A stretch of DNA of 64,000 bases from Stenogyne calaminthoides. Taxonomy: Eukaryota; Streptophyta; Magnoliopsida; Lamiales; Lamiaceae. A program made the position numbers and the translations under genes. Positions 1 through 11,030 of the stretch are shown piece after piece (within the stretch, counting starts at the first letter, position 1; every line of letters begins with the position of its first letter). Below the pieces are notes generated by a model. The model was not told where the DNA came from, made no database searches, and worked only from the letters and a program-made list of their open reading frames with translations. Location: assembly GCA_037126765.1 (NCBI GenBank), contig JBBCBC010000037.1:8871263-8935262 (forward strand), written 5' to 3'.

Positions 1-226
1 AATTTAATATGGATGAAGTTGACTTGTCTAACTCCATCATCAAGTGGACAATCTAATATGAATGAAGCTGAATTCTCTTACCGAACCTAGGATGTGTGGG
101 TGTGGGCCTGAAGACACTGATACCATGAAAGAATTTTATTTCATCTAAAAATCTGAACTTGTAAAGATTTGTATAATTAATTTTTTTATTTAATTTCCCT
201 AACAATACCCATCCGATAATGCATAA

Positions 227-437
227 TACTCCCTCCGTCCCAGATCAGTTTTCACACTGATTTGGGACCGCAAACCAAGGAAAATGTACTTTTTGCATAA
301 AGTAATGACATATAGGTAAATAATTGTGTTTTTTTTTAGTTAAAATTGTGTAAAAGGTGTTCATTTTAGGGTGTGAAAACTGATATGAGACAAACCAAAA
401 AGGAAAGTGTGAAAACTAACGTGGGACGGAGGGAGTA
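227..437. mobile_element. Stowaway-like MITE
   Basis: The element runs from 229 to 435. It opens with CTCCCTCCGTCCC and closes with the inverted GGGACGGAGGGAG, flanked by TA on both sides (227-228 and 436-437). TA duplication and this terminus are typical of Tc1/mariner-derived Stowaway MITEs. It has no coding capacity. The inner arms (GATCAGTTTTCACAC and its inverse) also pair, so the whole unit could fold into a hairpin. Confidence 0.85.
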
Positions 438-462
438 CCATTTTTCATGAGTTTTTGTCTTA

Positions 463-642
463 TACTCCCTCCATTTCGGAAGACTCTGCGCCAACTTTAG
501 GCGCAGAAATTAAGAAAAGTTACTTTATGGGGGTAGTAAGTGTGTATTGTAAGAGTAATAATTGTTTATTTTTTGGTGTGCAAAGTCTTATGAGACGGAC
601 CAAAAAGAAAAATGTGTTAAGTCTTTTGGGACTGAAGGAGTA
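463..642. mobile_element. Stowaway-like MITE, diverged copy
   Basis: A second unit starts TA-CTCCCTCCATTTCGGAAGAC and ends near 640 with an imperfect inverted end (ACTGAAGGAG-TA). The ends are more diverged than in the neighbouring copy, so this is probably an older insertion. The 62-codon open frame across it is incidental. Confidence 0.7.
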
Positions 643-1506
643 ATATTTATTTATAAATATAATTATATCAATTTAATATTATAAATAAATTTTATTGGAG
701 AGTTACTCAAACTAACTAGGGGTATATTTTTAAATATGTTAATTATTTTATTACAAAATATCATGAAAAAAAATAATATACCTACTTTGAAAAATAAAAA
801 AAATTCTACTCATTTTCAATAAAAAACCAATTTTATAGTTAAGTGACTCATGTATTCTTGTTATAAACTTTAGTTTTTACCCATATGGCCGGCCCATGTC
901 TCCTGTCCCAGAACTAAAAAATAAATTGAAACGACTAGTCGGAACAATCAAAATTTTTCGGAACAACTAATTTTTTGGAACAATAAACCGAAACGATCAA
1001 TTTTTTGGAAACATCAGCAGAATCTACCAATTTTTTTCTAAAAGGTAAAAATATTTTGAAATGAACAATCAGAAAATTCTTAACAAAAAAAGTCATTATC
1101 ATTGAGTCTTGAGATGGACGGTGGATGAGACAAATTTGAATGTAAAAAAAAAAAAAAGATCAATGAGATAAATTTGATGAATAATAAGTCTTTGTTTATT
1201 TTGTATTGAAGGTAGTAGGAATAAAATGAAATTATATGTCAAAATTAAATATATAAGTTAATTTACTTGGTACGTATTCTAATACTAATACCGTACTCAA
1301 CCGTTTATTCAATTAACCGCGAATGTGCCAACTGTTCTTGAATTGAATCTAACAAATTAATTTTGATTCAATCTAACACCAATCATAGTATAAAAGTAGT
1401 TTTGTATTAATGAAGTTATAAATTTCGTAGCTAATTAACAAATTGTGAATTAAAGAAACTAATGTTGGAATGGTGGGAGAGAAGAAGAATTGATGATAAT
1501 GTCAGC
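643..1506. other. AT-rich intergenic stretch
   Basis: No gene is visible here. It lies downstream of the minus-strand ARGOS-like gene, so its right-hand end may hold that gene's 3' UTR. Confidence 0.5.
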
Positions 1507-1752
1507 CTAATTAGCTGCAGCATTGGCCGGAGATAAGGCCAAGACCATGAGAAGCCCCATTATCCCCACCGGAAAGAGCATCAGCAGCATCGGAGGCGGC
1601 GGCAACGGCGGCAGTATGAGCGGCAGTAGTAGCAGCGACGCCGTGAAGACCGCCAAGCACCACCACCCCTTGAATAAGGCGCGGCTATTTGTCACCTCCC
1701 TTGTTAATTCCACTCTGCACCTCCTTTGCACTTCGTTCATCTCTTGCTCCAT
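1507..1752 (-). CDS. ARGOS/OSR-family organ-size regulator
   Basis: Intronless 81-residue protein. After a short polar N-terminus (about residues 1-28) come two hydrophobic segments (about 30-47 and 55-73). They are joined by the proline hinge LPPLPPPP (47-54) and followed by the PVGIMGLLMVLAL stretch. This is the conserved OSR domain of ARGOS, ARGOS-LIKE and OSR1, small endomembrane proteins that promote organ growth and dampen ethylene signalling. At 81 residues it is somewhat shorter than Arabidopsis ARGOS (just over 100); the missing part is the variable N-terminus. The methionine at 1752 is the first in frame. A second one (residue 5) lies just downstream, so the exact start is not certain. 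Family assignment is strong from the motif; which paralogue (ARGOS, ARL or OSR) cannot be decided. Confidence 0.85.
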   Translation of the reverse strand: MEQEMNEVQRRCRVELTREVTNSRALFKGWWCLAVFTASLLLLPLILPPLPPPPMLLMLFPVGIMGLLMVLALSPANAAAN

Positions 1753-1899
1753 TCCACGTCACCACAAACACACAATATGTAGAATATTTGTATGATTTTA
1801 TTTTTAAGATTTGTATGACAAAAGTATTGACATGGTTTCATTTCATAACATAACGTGTATATATATGTAAATATAGAAAGAAAAATTAGATTTTCTTTT

Positions 1900-1927
1900 G
1901 GGGTGGGGGTGGGGGTGGGGGTGGGGG
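1900..1927 (+). repeat. GGGGGT tandem repeat, G-quadruplex-capable
   Basis: Five runs of four or five G are separated by single T residues. The tract lies about 150 bases upstream of the ARGOS-like start codon, on the strand opposite to the coding strand. Four or more adjacent G-runs can form a G-quadruplex. A regulatory effect is inference only. Confidence 0.8.
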
Positions 1928-4591
1928 AAGTCTGACAGAATCACGCCAAATCTCAATAATACTACCAATCTTAAATGAGACGTCTTAGTTTTTGCAAACT
2001 AAATTAATAATACAACTATCGGACTCGTTCTTTTAATTTTTTCCTAACTTTTTCTATTTTTTAATCATGTCATAGTGATATTTAATTAATTAGTACTTTG
2101 CAATGGTATCAATATTATAAAGGTGAAATGCAAGTAAAATAAAAATTAGAATTAACACAATAGAGAGCATGGATATTTTAGTGTACATTCTTTTTTATTT
2201 TTCATTTTTCTTTTCTTATATAATGTATACTACTTCCATGGTTATTTTAGGACTTTTCTCAAGAAAGTGGTATGTGCCAAATCATTGTTTTCCCGTACAA
2301 ACCCACTGATAAATTTGCTAAGAATTATTCTTTCTGATCAATTAAAATGGCAAGCTTTCAACCCTATCTGAAGCACATAAATTTGGAGTTCAACCTTTTT
2401 AACTATAAAGATTAAAGGCAAGCATATCCAAACTCGATCGCAAGTCACATGTACACCTGTTCATGCGGACCTTTTAGATTAACTATTTCTATATCTTGTT
2501 TGATGTAACATTTATCGTCTACATATATAGATATTGTAAATAAAACCTTCATATATAAACATAAGTGGTTATAAACATTAACACTGACAGTGTATATGCT
2601 TAATAATGATATTTGAAGAAATAAAATTTCAGAACTCGAATTCACATTAATTTTTATCGTAAAAGATATGTAAGATAGAGATATACACAATATTATTTTA
2701 AAGAGTGTGTCTCGTATACTGACAAGGTCAAGATCAGATATTATAAATAGTGCATTTTAGAAGAACAACTGTTAAACAAAACATAAACGTGCAACTATTC
2801 TAAACAGAAGCTTGCAACTATGTTCTCATATTAATAGTTGTGTTTTTCTTTGTAAATAAGTCACACTTTCTAACATAATAAGTTGCACGCTTTTAAAATG
2901 AACTATATGAGTGCACGGTGCACCCCGGATGCATACAAGACCTAGCCCATTTCAAATATTAATACGAGCAAAAGCGTCGATTAGAGGCACTTTCTTCCAT
3001 TAGTCTCATTCTACATCACTTGTTTGACTACTGATGTATTCCAAAACTATGCAATAGTGTATTTCAATCTAAATTTAATTAATATCGTCAATATTAATGA
3101 ATCTTTTTATGAAGTTAAGTTTAAATCCACTATAATAAGAGGCATACAGCCTTCAAAGTAAAGGAGAATGATGAAAATGGCCCAAACTCTAAGAAAAAGT
3201 TTAGATCATGGAAATGCTAACCATCCAATACTAGTTTAAAATTCCAAAAATATTGAGAGATCCAAGTAGGTGTAGGATGTTGGGAAAAGCAAAGTTAGGG
3301 TAGTGGGGGATATACAGAATAATGGGATTTATGAAGAAAGATGATGACACAATATGCAATGAATCTTAGCTCAAATTAATAAAAGGATAGGACTATTTTA
3401 TGCTTCACCCAACTTGCCTCATTTACCCCTTTTTCTCCATACACAAACCAATCAAAATATTACTACATTTAGACCCTTCCTTTATCCCTCCCACCACCTA
3501 CTACTTTTGTTTTTGTACACTACATTCTAACATATATCAATGCACTGAATTGGGACATCCAATCCTTAAATACATGGCCATCCCTTTTCATCATTATGCC
3601 TTGCCATTCTTGATTTTGGGAAAAAAAATCTTTGAATCTCAATTTTTTGTTTCTATTTTATTGCATTATAGTATCATACAAGTTACATCATGCCATGATT
3701 GATGAATGTGACCTTTACTTCAATGGATTTGGACTTATGCTTTGTAATTGAAACTTGCAGGATTTGAAATGAATAGATATAAACTGCAAAATTTCCACTG
3801 AGCACAATACTGAAATATATATATAAAAAAAGCATCAATTTCTTTTTATCCTAGCCAGAGTGAATAGATTCAATTGTACAGTGAATAATAATTAAACATA
3901 ACAAAAAAAAATGAAAATCAAATATATTGAATGCTAATATATTTTGGTCAATTCTATTAGACTCAATTGGGGTTCACCAATTCTTCTATAGAGACCAAAT
4001 GATGGTTTTTTTTAATTCAATATTTTTATTTAATTGATTTTTTTTTAATTCATTAGATATTAGTTCAACCAATAACCCAACATATAGTTTCATATAATTA
4101 AAGATCTATGATCCATATTGCCTTAAATAAATAATCCGTAATCCAAATACGTGTTTAGGCTATCAATAGCAATTACTACTTGGCCCAAACAGTAAAGTGG
4201 TTATGGGCTTCAGACAAGTACAAGTTTGGCAAATTATAATTTGGCCCAATTTTTGAAATTTAATGATAAGCCCAAGACTAACGCATGTGTGGTTCATAGC
4301 CTTGTTTAGTTACATTTTTTCTCAGGACCTTTCAATTTTCATATCCTATTACAAACCTTAACAGAAAAAAAGGGGCAACTCCAAGCCAGAGTCAATTCTC
4401 TTTTGACTAACTCATTTCAAGAATTAATCGTACTTAAAAAATTTGGAATCAATAATTTTGAATATTAAGCGTGGTTTTTATTGTTTTTTGAAAAAAAAGC
4501 GTTTTTATTTTTAAATATTCTGCGCGCTTTCGTGGAATAACAAATGATCATTTCATTCCAATTTTCCATTACCTATTAAATTAAAAAACTC
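1928..4591. other. Intergenic region without recognisable genes
   Basis: AT-rich sequence. A roughly 170-base stretch at about 2775-2945 contains repeated AGTTGCAC/GTGCAC motifs and ends in GTGCACGGTGCACCCC, which resembles the insertion near 36.4 kb. A 100-codon open frame at 3400-3702 shows no domain or composition typical of a protein and was not called. Confidence 0.5.
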
Positions 4592-4730
4592 ATATGAGAC
4601 GGTCTCATGCATAAGACAGGGTAGAACTTAACACAAATTACACTCACCCCTCCCAAGTGTTAAAGGTCCAATGCCCAACTTATATCCCGTCTCACCGTGA
4701 GACCATCTCATGCAAGTGTGTCTCAAATTA
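4592..4730. repeat. GAGACGGTCTC-type MITE-like repeat, copy 1
   Basis: The unit starts with TGAGACGGTCTCA and ends with the inverse-type GTGAGACCATCTCA. An internal ACACTCACCCCT block is shared with the copy at about 7448-7580. It lies just downstream of the protease gene. The family and its mechanism of spread were not recognised. Confidence 0.55.
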
Positions 4731-4843
4731 AAATCTTATACTAATTTATAAAGTCTCCTTAATTTTTTGGATTATAACCATCAAGTACTCAAATTCATAA
4801 CGTTACAAAATTCCCAAATTGTGACATAAATAAATAAGCTAAT

Positions 4844-7800
4844 TTAATTATACATCGAGGTGCACCGCTCACGTGCGACACCGATCTTAGAGTTGGGGAC
4901 ATCAATGAGAATGCGGTTGTTCTGCTGCTGGAAGGAGGCGATGACGTTGAGGACGGAGTTGACGCCGGTGTTGGGCGCCGCCGCCATGGCGAGGCAGGAG
5001 GTGCTGCCGGCGCTGCTCCGGATCAGGAAGTTGTCCTGAGGGAGGCTCATGTTCAGCCCCTGAAACATCAAAGTTATGGTCGGAACCGTCACCGGAACAG
5101 TGTAGCACGTGTCGAAACCGCCCAGCGTCGACACCACGGCTGTCCCCATCTGCCGCCGGACCTCGTCTCTCACCGCCGCGTACGCCGGCTTCACAAGTAC
5201 GGTGAACACCGTGCCTATGAAATAAAACGTGTAAACTTATCAAATTCATGATAATTTTCAATCATAAATAGAAAGTGTAAAAATACATTTAAAAAACAAA
5301 AGCAACACTTGAATGCACTACAAGTTGTAACTAGTTGTAACATGCAATTGGTCTCAACTAATATTATTCAATAAAAATAATTAATCTTTTATCCCATTCA
5401 AGCCAGACAGTTTCTTTTCGCTTCATCCCATTCAAACAGACACCCCAAAGTTATGGAAAATATGGAAAAGAGTCTTACAATCTCCACCCCACAATCTTTA
5501 TCCTCACAATCTACATCTTCCTTCTCTTTTGAAAAGTCAACAAAATACACAAAAAAACATTTTTTTTTAATATGTGTTCGGTCAAAGTGTGAAGGTTCAA
5601 ATAGGACGGAGGGAATACTAATTTTTTCCTTTTCTTATAAAACAATTAATACGATTAAAAGAAATCTTGAATTGCATAATTAATGCAATTGGTGCATAAA
5701 AAAAGTATTTGCTCTTAAAAATATCCCAATCATTAATTAAATCCATATTGTACCAAAACAAAATCGTAGGTAGGAGTGACATCTAGCTAGTAGAACAAAA
5801 AAGGTAAAATGTTGAAATTTTTACTACAATCTAACAAATCAACAATAAACACATTAACATGGTTATACTAGATCACATAAAATTAATGGTGGCTTGCTAT
5901 TAACTGCTAGTAAGTTTTTCTAGTTATTATACCATTTACCCAAATATATATATTAAATGAACAAAAAATTGAACTAAAATATACTAGTATTAAATAAAAA
6001 ATAGAAAACAGACCTGAATCAAAGACTGTTCCGGCGCCAGTATTGGGATCAAATTGAAAAGCAGCAGGAGGGATGGCGACAACTCTTCTGCCAACCCTAA
6101 TTGCCATAAGATTGACGTAGTAGAAAGATGATCTTCTCGGATTCTTCAGCAAAGGGGTGGTCCTGATCTTGAGGGGCTGGCTAATGGAGCCCAACCTTAA
6201 GGATCCGCTAAAGTTGCCGGACTTGTAACCGGGTAAGCAGTATGAGAATGTGGACTGGTACATGCTTGATGATTGGGTCATTAGAGATAATGGGCCTCGG
6301 CCCAAGCCCAATAGCCCTTGCACCGGAAAGGAAGTCCCTGTCACCTTCTTGATGCAGCCGAAGGTGTAGCCGTTGATGGAATCGGCGGCGAGGGTGATGT
6401 TGTCTTGCGAAAGATCGGCGGCGATGTTGGACCCGCCGTATGTCAGGTTGAACCCACATGTCGTGCCTCCGCAACTTGGGTTTGGTACCTATACATCAAT
6501 TTTAAGATATATGATGTGTTAATTGTAGGCTTATTTGTAAATTAGGTCATCGAATTACGTTTAATTGTAATTTAATATAATTTTTAAATAATTATAAATA
6601 AATCACCAATTAACTTCAAATGCTATAGCAAATTAAAATTTTGAGCACTTCTTTTGTACATGTTTGTGACGTGGCTTGTCGGCTTATAACAAAGGAGACC
6701 ATCCAAAAGTTTAATTTGCATAAAGAGGTGCCACATCGACAAGTCACGTCACAAACGGGTAAAAATTAAAATTGTTGACTTATAATTTATTATTTAAAAT
6801 TTTGGATTACATTGCTTTAAGAAAATTCTATGTGCAATTAAGCTTTAATTGTAAGACTAAAGATGTTAAAGCTAAAAGTGAGATACTATTTATCTATATA
6901 TGTATACAATTTTGATATGGAGTCTAATATTAGAACAAGATTCCTAAATTAGATTTAATAAACTATCAAATTATAAAAACGTAAACCCTAAACCATCAAC
7001 CGTAATACGATTAAATTGAATGAACCACTTTGGGGCGATTTTGAGTCGGTTGAGTTGAGTTGGGTTGAATAGGTAAAAAAAAAATCTATTAGGCTCCATA
7101 AGGAGCCCAATATTAAGCTCCATATCAAAATCATATATGTGTATATATTATAGTGCTATATCTAAAAATGTAATGTGTGTGACCTTAGTTAAATACCTCA
7201 TTCAATAATCACTTCGTTGCCTAGTAGGAGTAATAACAATAAAAAGTAATGATAATCATAAATCATGGACGAAGCAAGGTCTTTTCCATTCACGGGTGCA
7301 CCTCTAGGAAAGGACAATCATAATACATACAGGCACAGCACAGAAAAACCCGAATAAAGACAGTTGCCGTCACGTGAAAAAATTAACAAACGACAGCCAC
7401 TAGGACCCACCGCCGGCGCGTGACACCCAATAAATAATGACAAAAACTCAAATGAGGCGGTCTCGAAGGTGTAAATTTAGTACAATTAACACTCACCCCT
7501 TTTAAAATGTTAAAGTGTCAATGTCCAAATTACATTCTATCTCATCGTGAGACGATCTCACACAAAAGTGCTTCATAAATAATTAAGATAAAGTCTTGTG
7601 TTTTCAATTCATCGTGCAACTAAAGTGTATTTTTTAAAACGTGCACCTAATTTATACTAAAACGTCTATCATAATTAAGTTGTACATTTTAAATAAATAA
7701 ATTGCACATTTTAAAAATACACTTTAATTAGCGCCCATAAGACTATTCATTAATTATTCGAGAAAGAATTAAATCGACAAAAATACCCAATACAAAGTGA

Positions 7801-8466
7801 CTTTTGAGTCGTGCATGGTAGCACATGAATTATCCGACCCACGCACGAGTTAAACGTGAGGGATAAGAATTAATTTAACAAGCTTAAGTATATTATGAAA
7901 TGATGAAAAATATTTTTTTACAAATATTAAGAAAAAGAAAATTGTTGGGACATTTGATTTTGAGAAAAGAAAAATTTGCATATATATACCTGGTTACACT
8001 GTGGGGCGCCGCAGGTGAGATTGCGGAAAGTGGTAGACTTGGCGGGGTCGAAGAGGGTGGAGGAGCAACCGGAGCAGGCGGTGCATGGGATCCATGCGGC
8101 GTCGTTGCTGGTGTCAACGGCCATGAAGAGAGTCTGAGCTGGAGTACCGATTTTAGCCCTGACAACGTAGGTGGGGTTCTGAGTGACCACCCTGCCGGAG
8201 GCGATTGGCACAATGGACTTTCCTGGGCCGGTGGCGGCGGCGAGGAGGCTGGAAAGGTACTGGAGGCGGGAGTGGTCGTTGGATTGCATTTTGAGGACGG
8301 AGTCCTGCCATGAGAGGGGCGTTTTGGGGCGGAAAGGGGAGCAGGGGCTGTCCACGTGGATCAGTTGGAGGGTGGAGCCCTGATCAGGTGCGTTGCAGTT
8401 GGATTGGGCACATGTCAAGAATAGAGTGATGATGGCTACTGAGAGGAGAAAGGTACAAGTAGCCAT
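4844..8466 (-). CDS. Nepenthesin-type aspartic protease, AED3-like
   Basis: Three exons on the minus strand: 8466-7990, 6488-6014 and 5214-4844. All four splice sites are GT-AG, and the joined frame gives 440 residues, normal for the family. Residues 1-22 form a hydrophobic signal peptide, so the product is probably secreted to the apoplast. A propeptide follows. The first catalytic motif is AVDTSNDAAW (Asp118) and the second is FDSGT (Asp316). The cysteine-rich insert after the first motif (PCTACSGCSS) and the GLLGLGRGPLSL stretch are typical of plant A1B proteases. DTS instead of DTG at the first site is a trait of the AED3 group, not a lesion. AED3 relatives act in apoplastic, defence-linked proteolysis; this role is inferred from family. 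Intron 1 holds a GAGACGG-type repeat, and intron 2 holds a one-ended MITE relic (GGACGGAGGGAATAC near 5604-5618). Confidence 0.9.
7448..7580. repeat. GAGACGG-type MITE-like repeat, copy 2, in protease intron 1
   Basis: Related to the copy at 4592-4730: TGAGGCGGTCTCG at the left, the shared ACACTCACCCCTT block inside, and GTGAGACGATCTCAC at the right. Two copies therefore flank or interrupt the same gene about 2.9 kb apart. Confidence 0.55.
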
Positions 8467-8513
8467 TGGTAATGGTATTGGTATAGTAGTGATGAGTGAG
8501 TGTAAGTTGGATG

Positions 8514-8524
8514 GGTATTTATAG
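8514..8524 (-). promoter_or_regulatory. TATA box of the protease gene
   Basis: On the minus strand this reads CTATAAATACC, about 50 bases upstream of the start codon at 8466. That spacing allows only a short 5' UTR. Confidence 0.6.
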
Positions 8525-8760
8525 TTGGCTTGGCTCCTCAGTGTGTCACCGTTTGTTTCTTATTCCGGAAAAGAATAAATAAACTATATTATAGTATGAG
8601 TTACATTCATAACATTTCATTTATAAATACACAAAAATTTACCAGGACATTCTCGACCATATATGAGACGAATCTCATTTATTAATGTATTATATGATTA
8701 ATAAATTTAAAGTAGGTATTTTGTGAAACTTGTTCACCGCGGAATTGATTGCATACATGA

Positions 8761-9091
8761 CTCTTTAGGAAAATAAAGAATTGCCTACGAAATTTTCCAA
8801 CAAAAGTACTTTGGTCCTTAAATGTTTACGGGTTGCTTACGAATTTTTAAAATTTTAGTAGACACTACCTACATATTTGTAATTTCCGTAGGCAAATTTA
8901 ACTAGACAAATAATTTTCTAGGCAATTTCAATTTTCGCAGACAATTATATTTGTAGTTTGGAGATGGTTTATATGATTTGAAAAATTTTGTAGGCAGGTC
9001 ATAAAAAATTCTTACTATTTAAAGACGAAATTATTTTTGTTGAAAATTTTATGGGCATGTTGCGTAGGCAATACACTATTTTCTTATAGTG
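8761..9091. mobile_element. CACTA-type non-autonomous element, decayed
   Basis: The right end reads CTATTTTCTTATAGTG, the inverse of a CACTATAAGAAAATAG terminus. The left end is degraded (CTCTTTAGGAAAATAAAG). The interior (GCCTACGAAATTTTCC, AAAGACGAAATTATTTTTGTTG) matches the better preserved element at 29963-30352 in inverted order. No clear 3-bp duplication remains. Confidence 0.65.
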
Positions 9092-9193
9092 TATCATGAC
9101 TAATAATTTTTTTATAATATAAATCATATCCTTCAGTTATCACTACTAATACCTCTGTTGTAATATAAGTCACATCCTTCAGTTTTTGATTAA

Positions 9194-9675
9194 TACTCCC
9201 TCCGTTCCAAAATAACTTGTACACTTCCTTTTTTTTCGTGTTTTAGTGAGTGGGTTGTTTATTAGTATTTGAAATGATAAAATGACTTTTAAGGAGGGGT
9301 ATAATAGCTCTACCATTTTTCTATTATATGTCTCCTTAAAAATAATTTTATCATTTAAAATACTAATCCCTCTTATTCAAAATATAAGATGTTTTGACTT
9401 ATTGCATTATTTACTTTTTATTTGATGTTTTGGCTTCTATTTCTCTACACTGCCCTTATTTAATACTCTTTCTTTACTTTCTTGTTTTACCCCCTATCAT
9501 GTCATTAAAGATAATTTATCAAGACTAATTTTGGTATAATTTTTCTTTATTAATAAACGTGTTAAAGGCCAAAACATCTTATATTTTGAATATGAGGGAG
9601 TAATAAAAAATTCGTTCGCTAAAGCACGAGAAAACAGTAACTGTGCAAGTAATTAATATGGGGACGGAGGGAGTA
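9194..9675. mobile_element. Stowaway-like MITE, outer unit
   Basis: Starts TA-CTCCCTCCGTTCC and ends GGGACGGAGGGAG-TA. It has been split by another MITE at 9366-9600. The left part (TTTGAAATGATAAAATGAC) is shared with the relic at about 22850-23066. Confidence 0.75.
9364..9602. mobile_element. Stowaway-like MITE nested in the outer MITE
   Basis: Inverted ends of about 30 bases: the left ATTCAAAATATAAGATGTTTTG pairs with the right CAAAACATCTTATATTTTGA. TA lies on both sides. Its position inside 9196-9673 means it inserted later than the outer unit. Confidence 0.75.
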
Positions 9676-9719
9676 CCTTGTGTAAAATTTGTTCAGTACC
9701 CTATACTTTGTCTAAATTT

Positions 9720-10660
9720 ATTGATTGATGGTGGGTAGAAAATGGTCGAGAGATGACCTGGAATTCAACAAGGGTTCGAACGTTGAATTATGAAGACCTT
9801 CGAGCTTTAACCGTGGAAAATTCTTCAATGCTATGTGGGTACCTGAAAAACACGCCGGAGGGGACTCCGGCACGGGCTCTCCGACGCTCAAGTCAGGTAT
9901 CATTCAAAATTCAGGTGAAATAGTATGAAATAACTCGAATTCAAGTAAGTAAGTAAGTAAAAGTATGTGCGTGTATACCTGATGGGTGTATTTATACCCA
10001 GATTAAGTCAATAAATACCTGTCTGCTCAGATTCCCCACCTAACCACGTCTCTGCTCCACCACCTTCGTGAATCTTGAGCCTGCCAACTTCCTCTCAATG
10101 TCCCTCGGAAATCATAACCACCTATTACAGAAAGGTTTGACACAGGAAGCTCCGCATATCTCACAACAACCTTCCCTAGTCCAGTCCATAATTCTCGGCT
10201 GACTCCCTAGAAAATGTCAACTAACTCTTCCCTAGTACAACCCATAGTTCTCGGATTGGCCAGCTTTCTCCAATCAATCCCAGGTCTTCAAGACCACGTC
10301 CACCTGGATGGGCCTGAGTTCACTCCAGGTCCCTCTCGTTCCCCTGAAGGAGCCTGAGCCCACTCTAGATCCTTCTCTTAACCGGCCCATCGACTCAGCT
10401 TCCTATCCAAGCACTCGTTGGCCCATTCGCTCGACATCTACCTGGGCTCAATGCTCGAGCCTAGGTCCTTTTTCTGATATTCCAGCCCACTCCATAGGCC
10501 CCTCCCTCAATTAGCTCTTTAGTCCACTCAAGCCCATTTACTGGGTACGTCCCTGGGCCCAACATTCAGACCCAGGCTCTTACTCTGGTATTCCAGCCCG
10601 TTTGACTGACATTCTCCTTATTCAAAGTATAGACGATTGTCCATGTGTCACCACCCTATT
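9720..10660 (-). mobile_element. Probable solo LTR, minus orientation
   Basis: On the minus strand there is a strong TATA box (GGTATAAATACACCC, near 9985-10000). It is followed downstream by a C/G-richer leader that includes a GAGTCCCCTCCGGCG segment of the kind common in plant LTR leaders. GC content rises clearly against the flanks, and 10270-10600 contains repeated GGCCCA/CCTGAGCCCA words. No coding domain adjoins it, so a solo LTR fits best. Exact ends and a target duplication were not found. A short AAGT microsatellite lies near 9943-9960. Confidence 0.45.
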
Positions 10661-10804
10661 GGATGATATAAATATTATGCATAAATTGAGTTCCAATTAT
10701 TCAATCATATTTTAAAGATAAGCATGACTCACAATTCAAGAAGGTGGAGCTCCTCTCATGTATGAGACCAATTTATAATTTCCTCATAAATATTATATAC
10801 GAGT

Positions 10805-11030
10805 AACACATGTACTCTTGTGCATCGATTGTACAATGCAATTGTACGTACACAATTACTAATACTTTTCAATTTAAAACTAAATAATATTTTTAATGAG
10901 AATAATTAATATTAACAAATTAATACAATTTAATGTAACAACTAATTCAATTTATAATATGTACACTTGAAATTGTACGGTGCATTTGACATTATGGTGC
11001 ATACAAGTTTTATAATTTCTAGGATTAGAA
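10805..11030. repeat. AT-rich MITE-like repeat with GTGCAT/TGTACG ends
   Basis: Ends carry CTTGTGCATCGATTGTAC and, inverted, TTATGGTGCATACAAG. The interior (AATAATTAATATTAA...TTAATACA) is shared with about 26545-26700. No coding capacity. The superfamily is unknown. Confidence 0.5.

Noticed and set aside
1523..1795. 90-codon plus-strand frame over the ARGOS-like gene
   Set aside because: It is the antisense shadow of the OSR domain; low-complexity Gly/Ser content comes from the reverse complement of the Leu/Pro codons.
3400..3702. 100-codon plus-strand open frame
   Set aside because: AT-rich chance frame with no domain, no codon bias and no splice context.
8090..8140. DTS in place of DTG at the protease active site, as a possible lesion
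   Set aside because: DTSNDAAW is the normal form in the AED3 group, and the second DSGT site and all splice sites are intact.
7900..8313. 137-codon plus-strand frame
   Set aside because: Antisense of protease exon 1, which has a signal peptide and catalytic motif on the minus strand.
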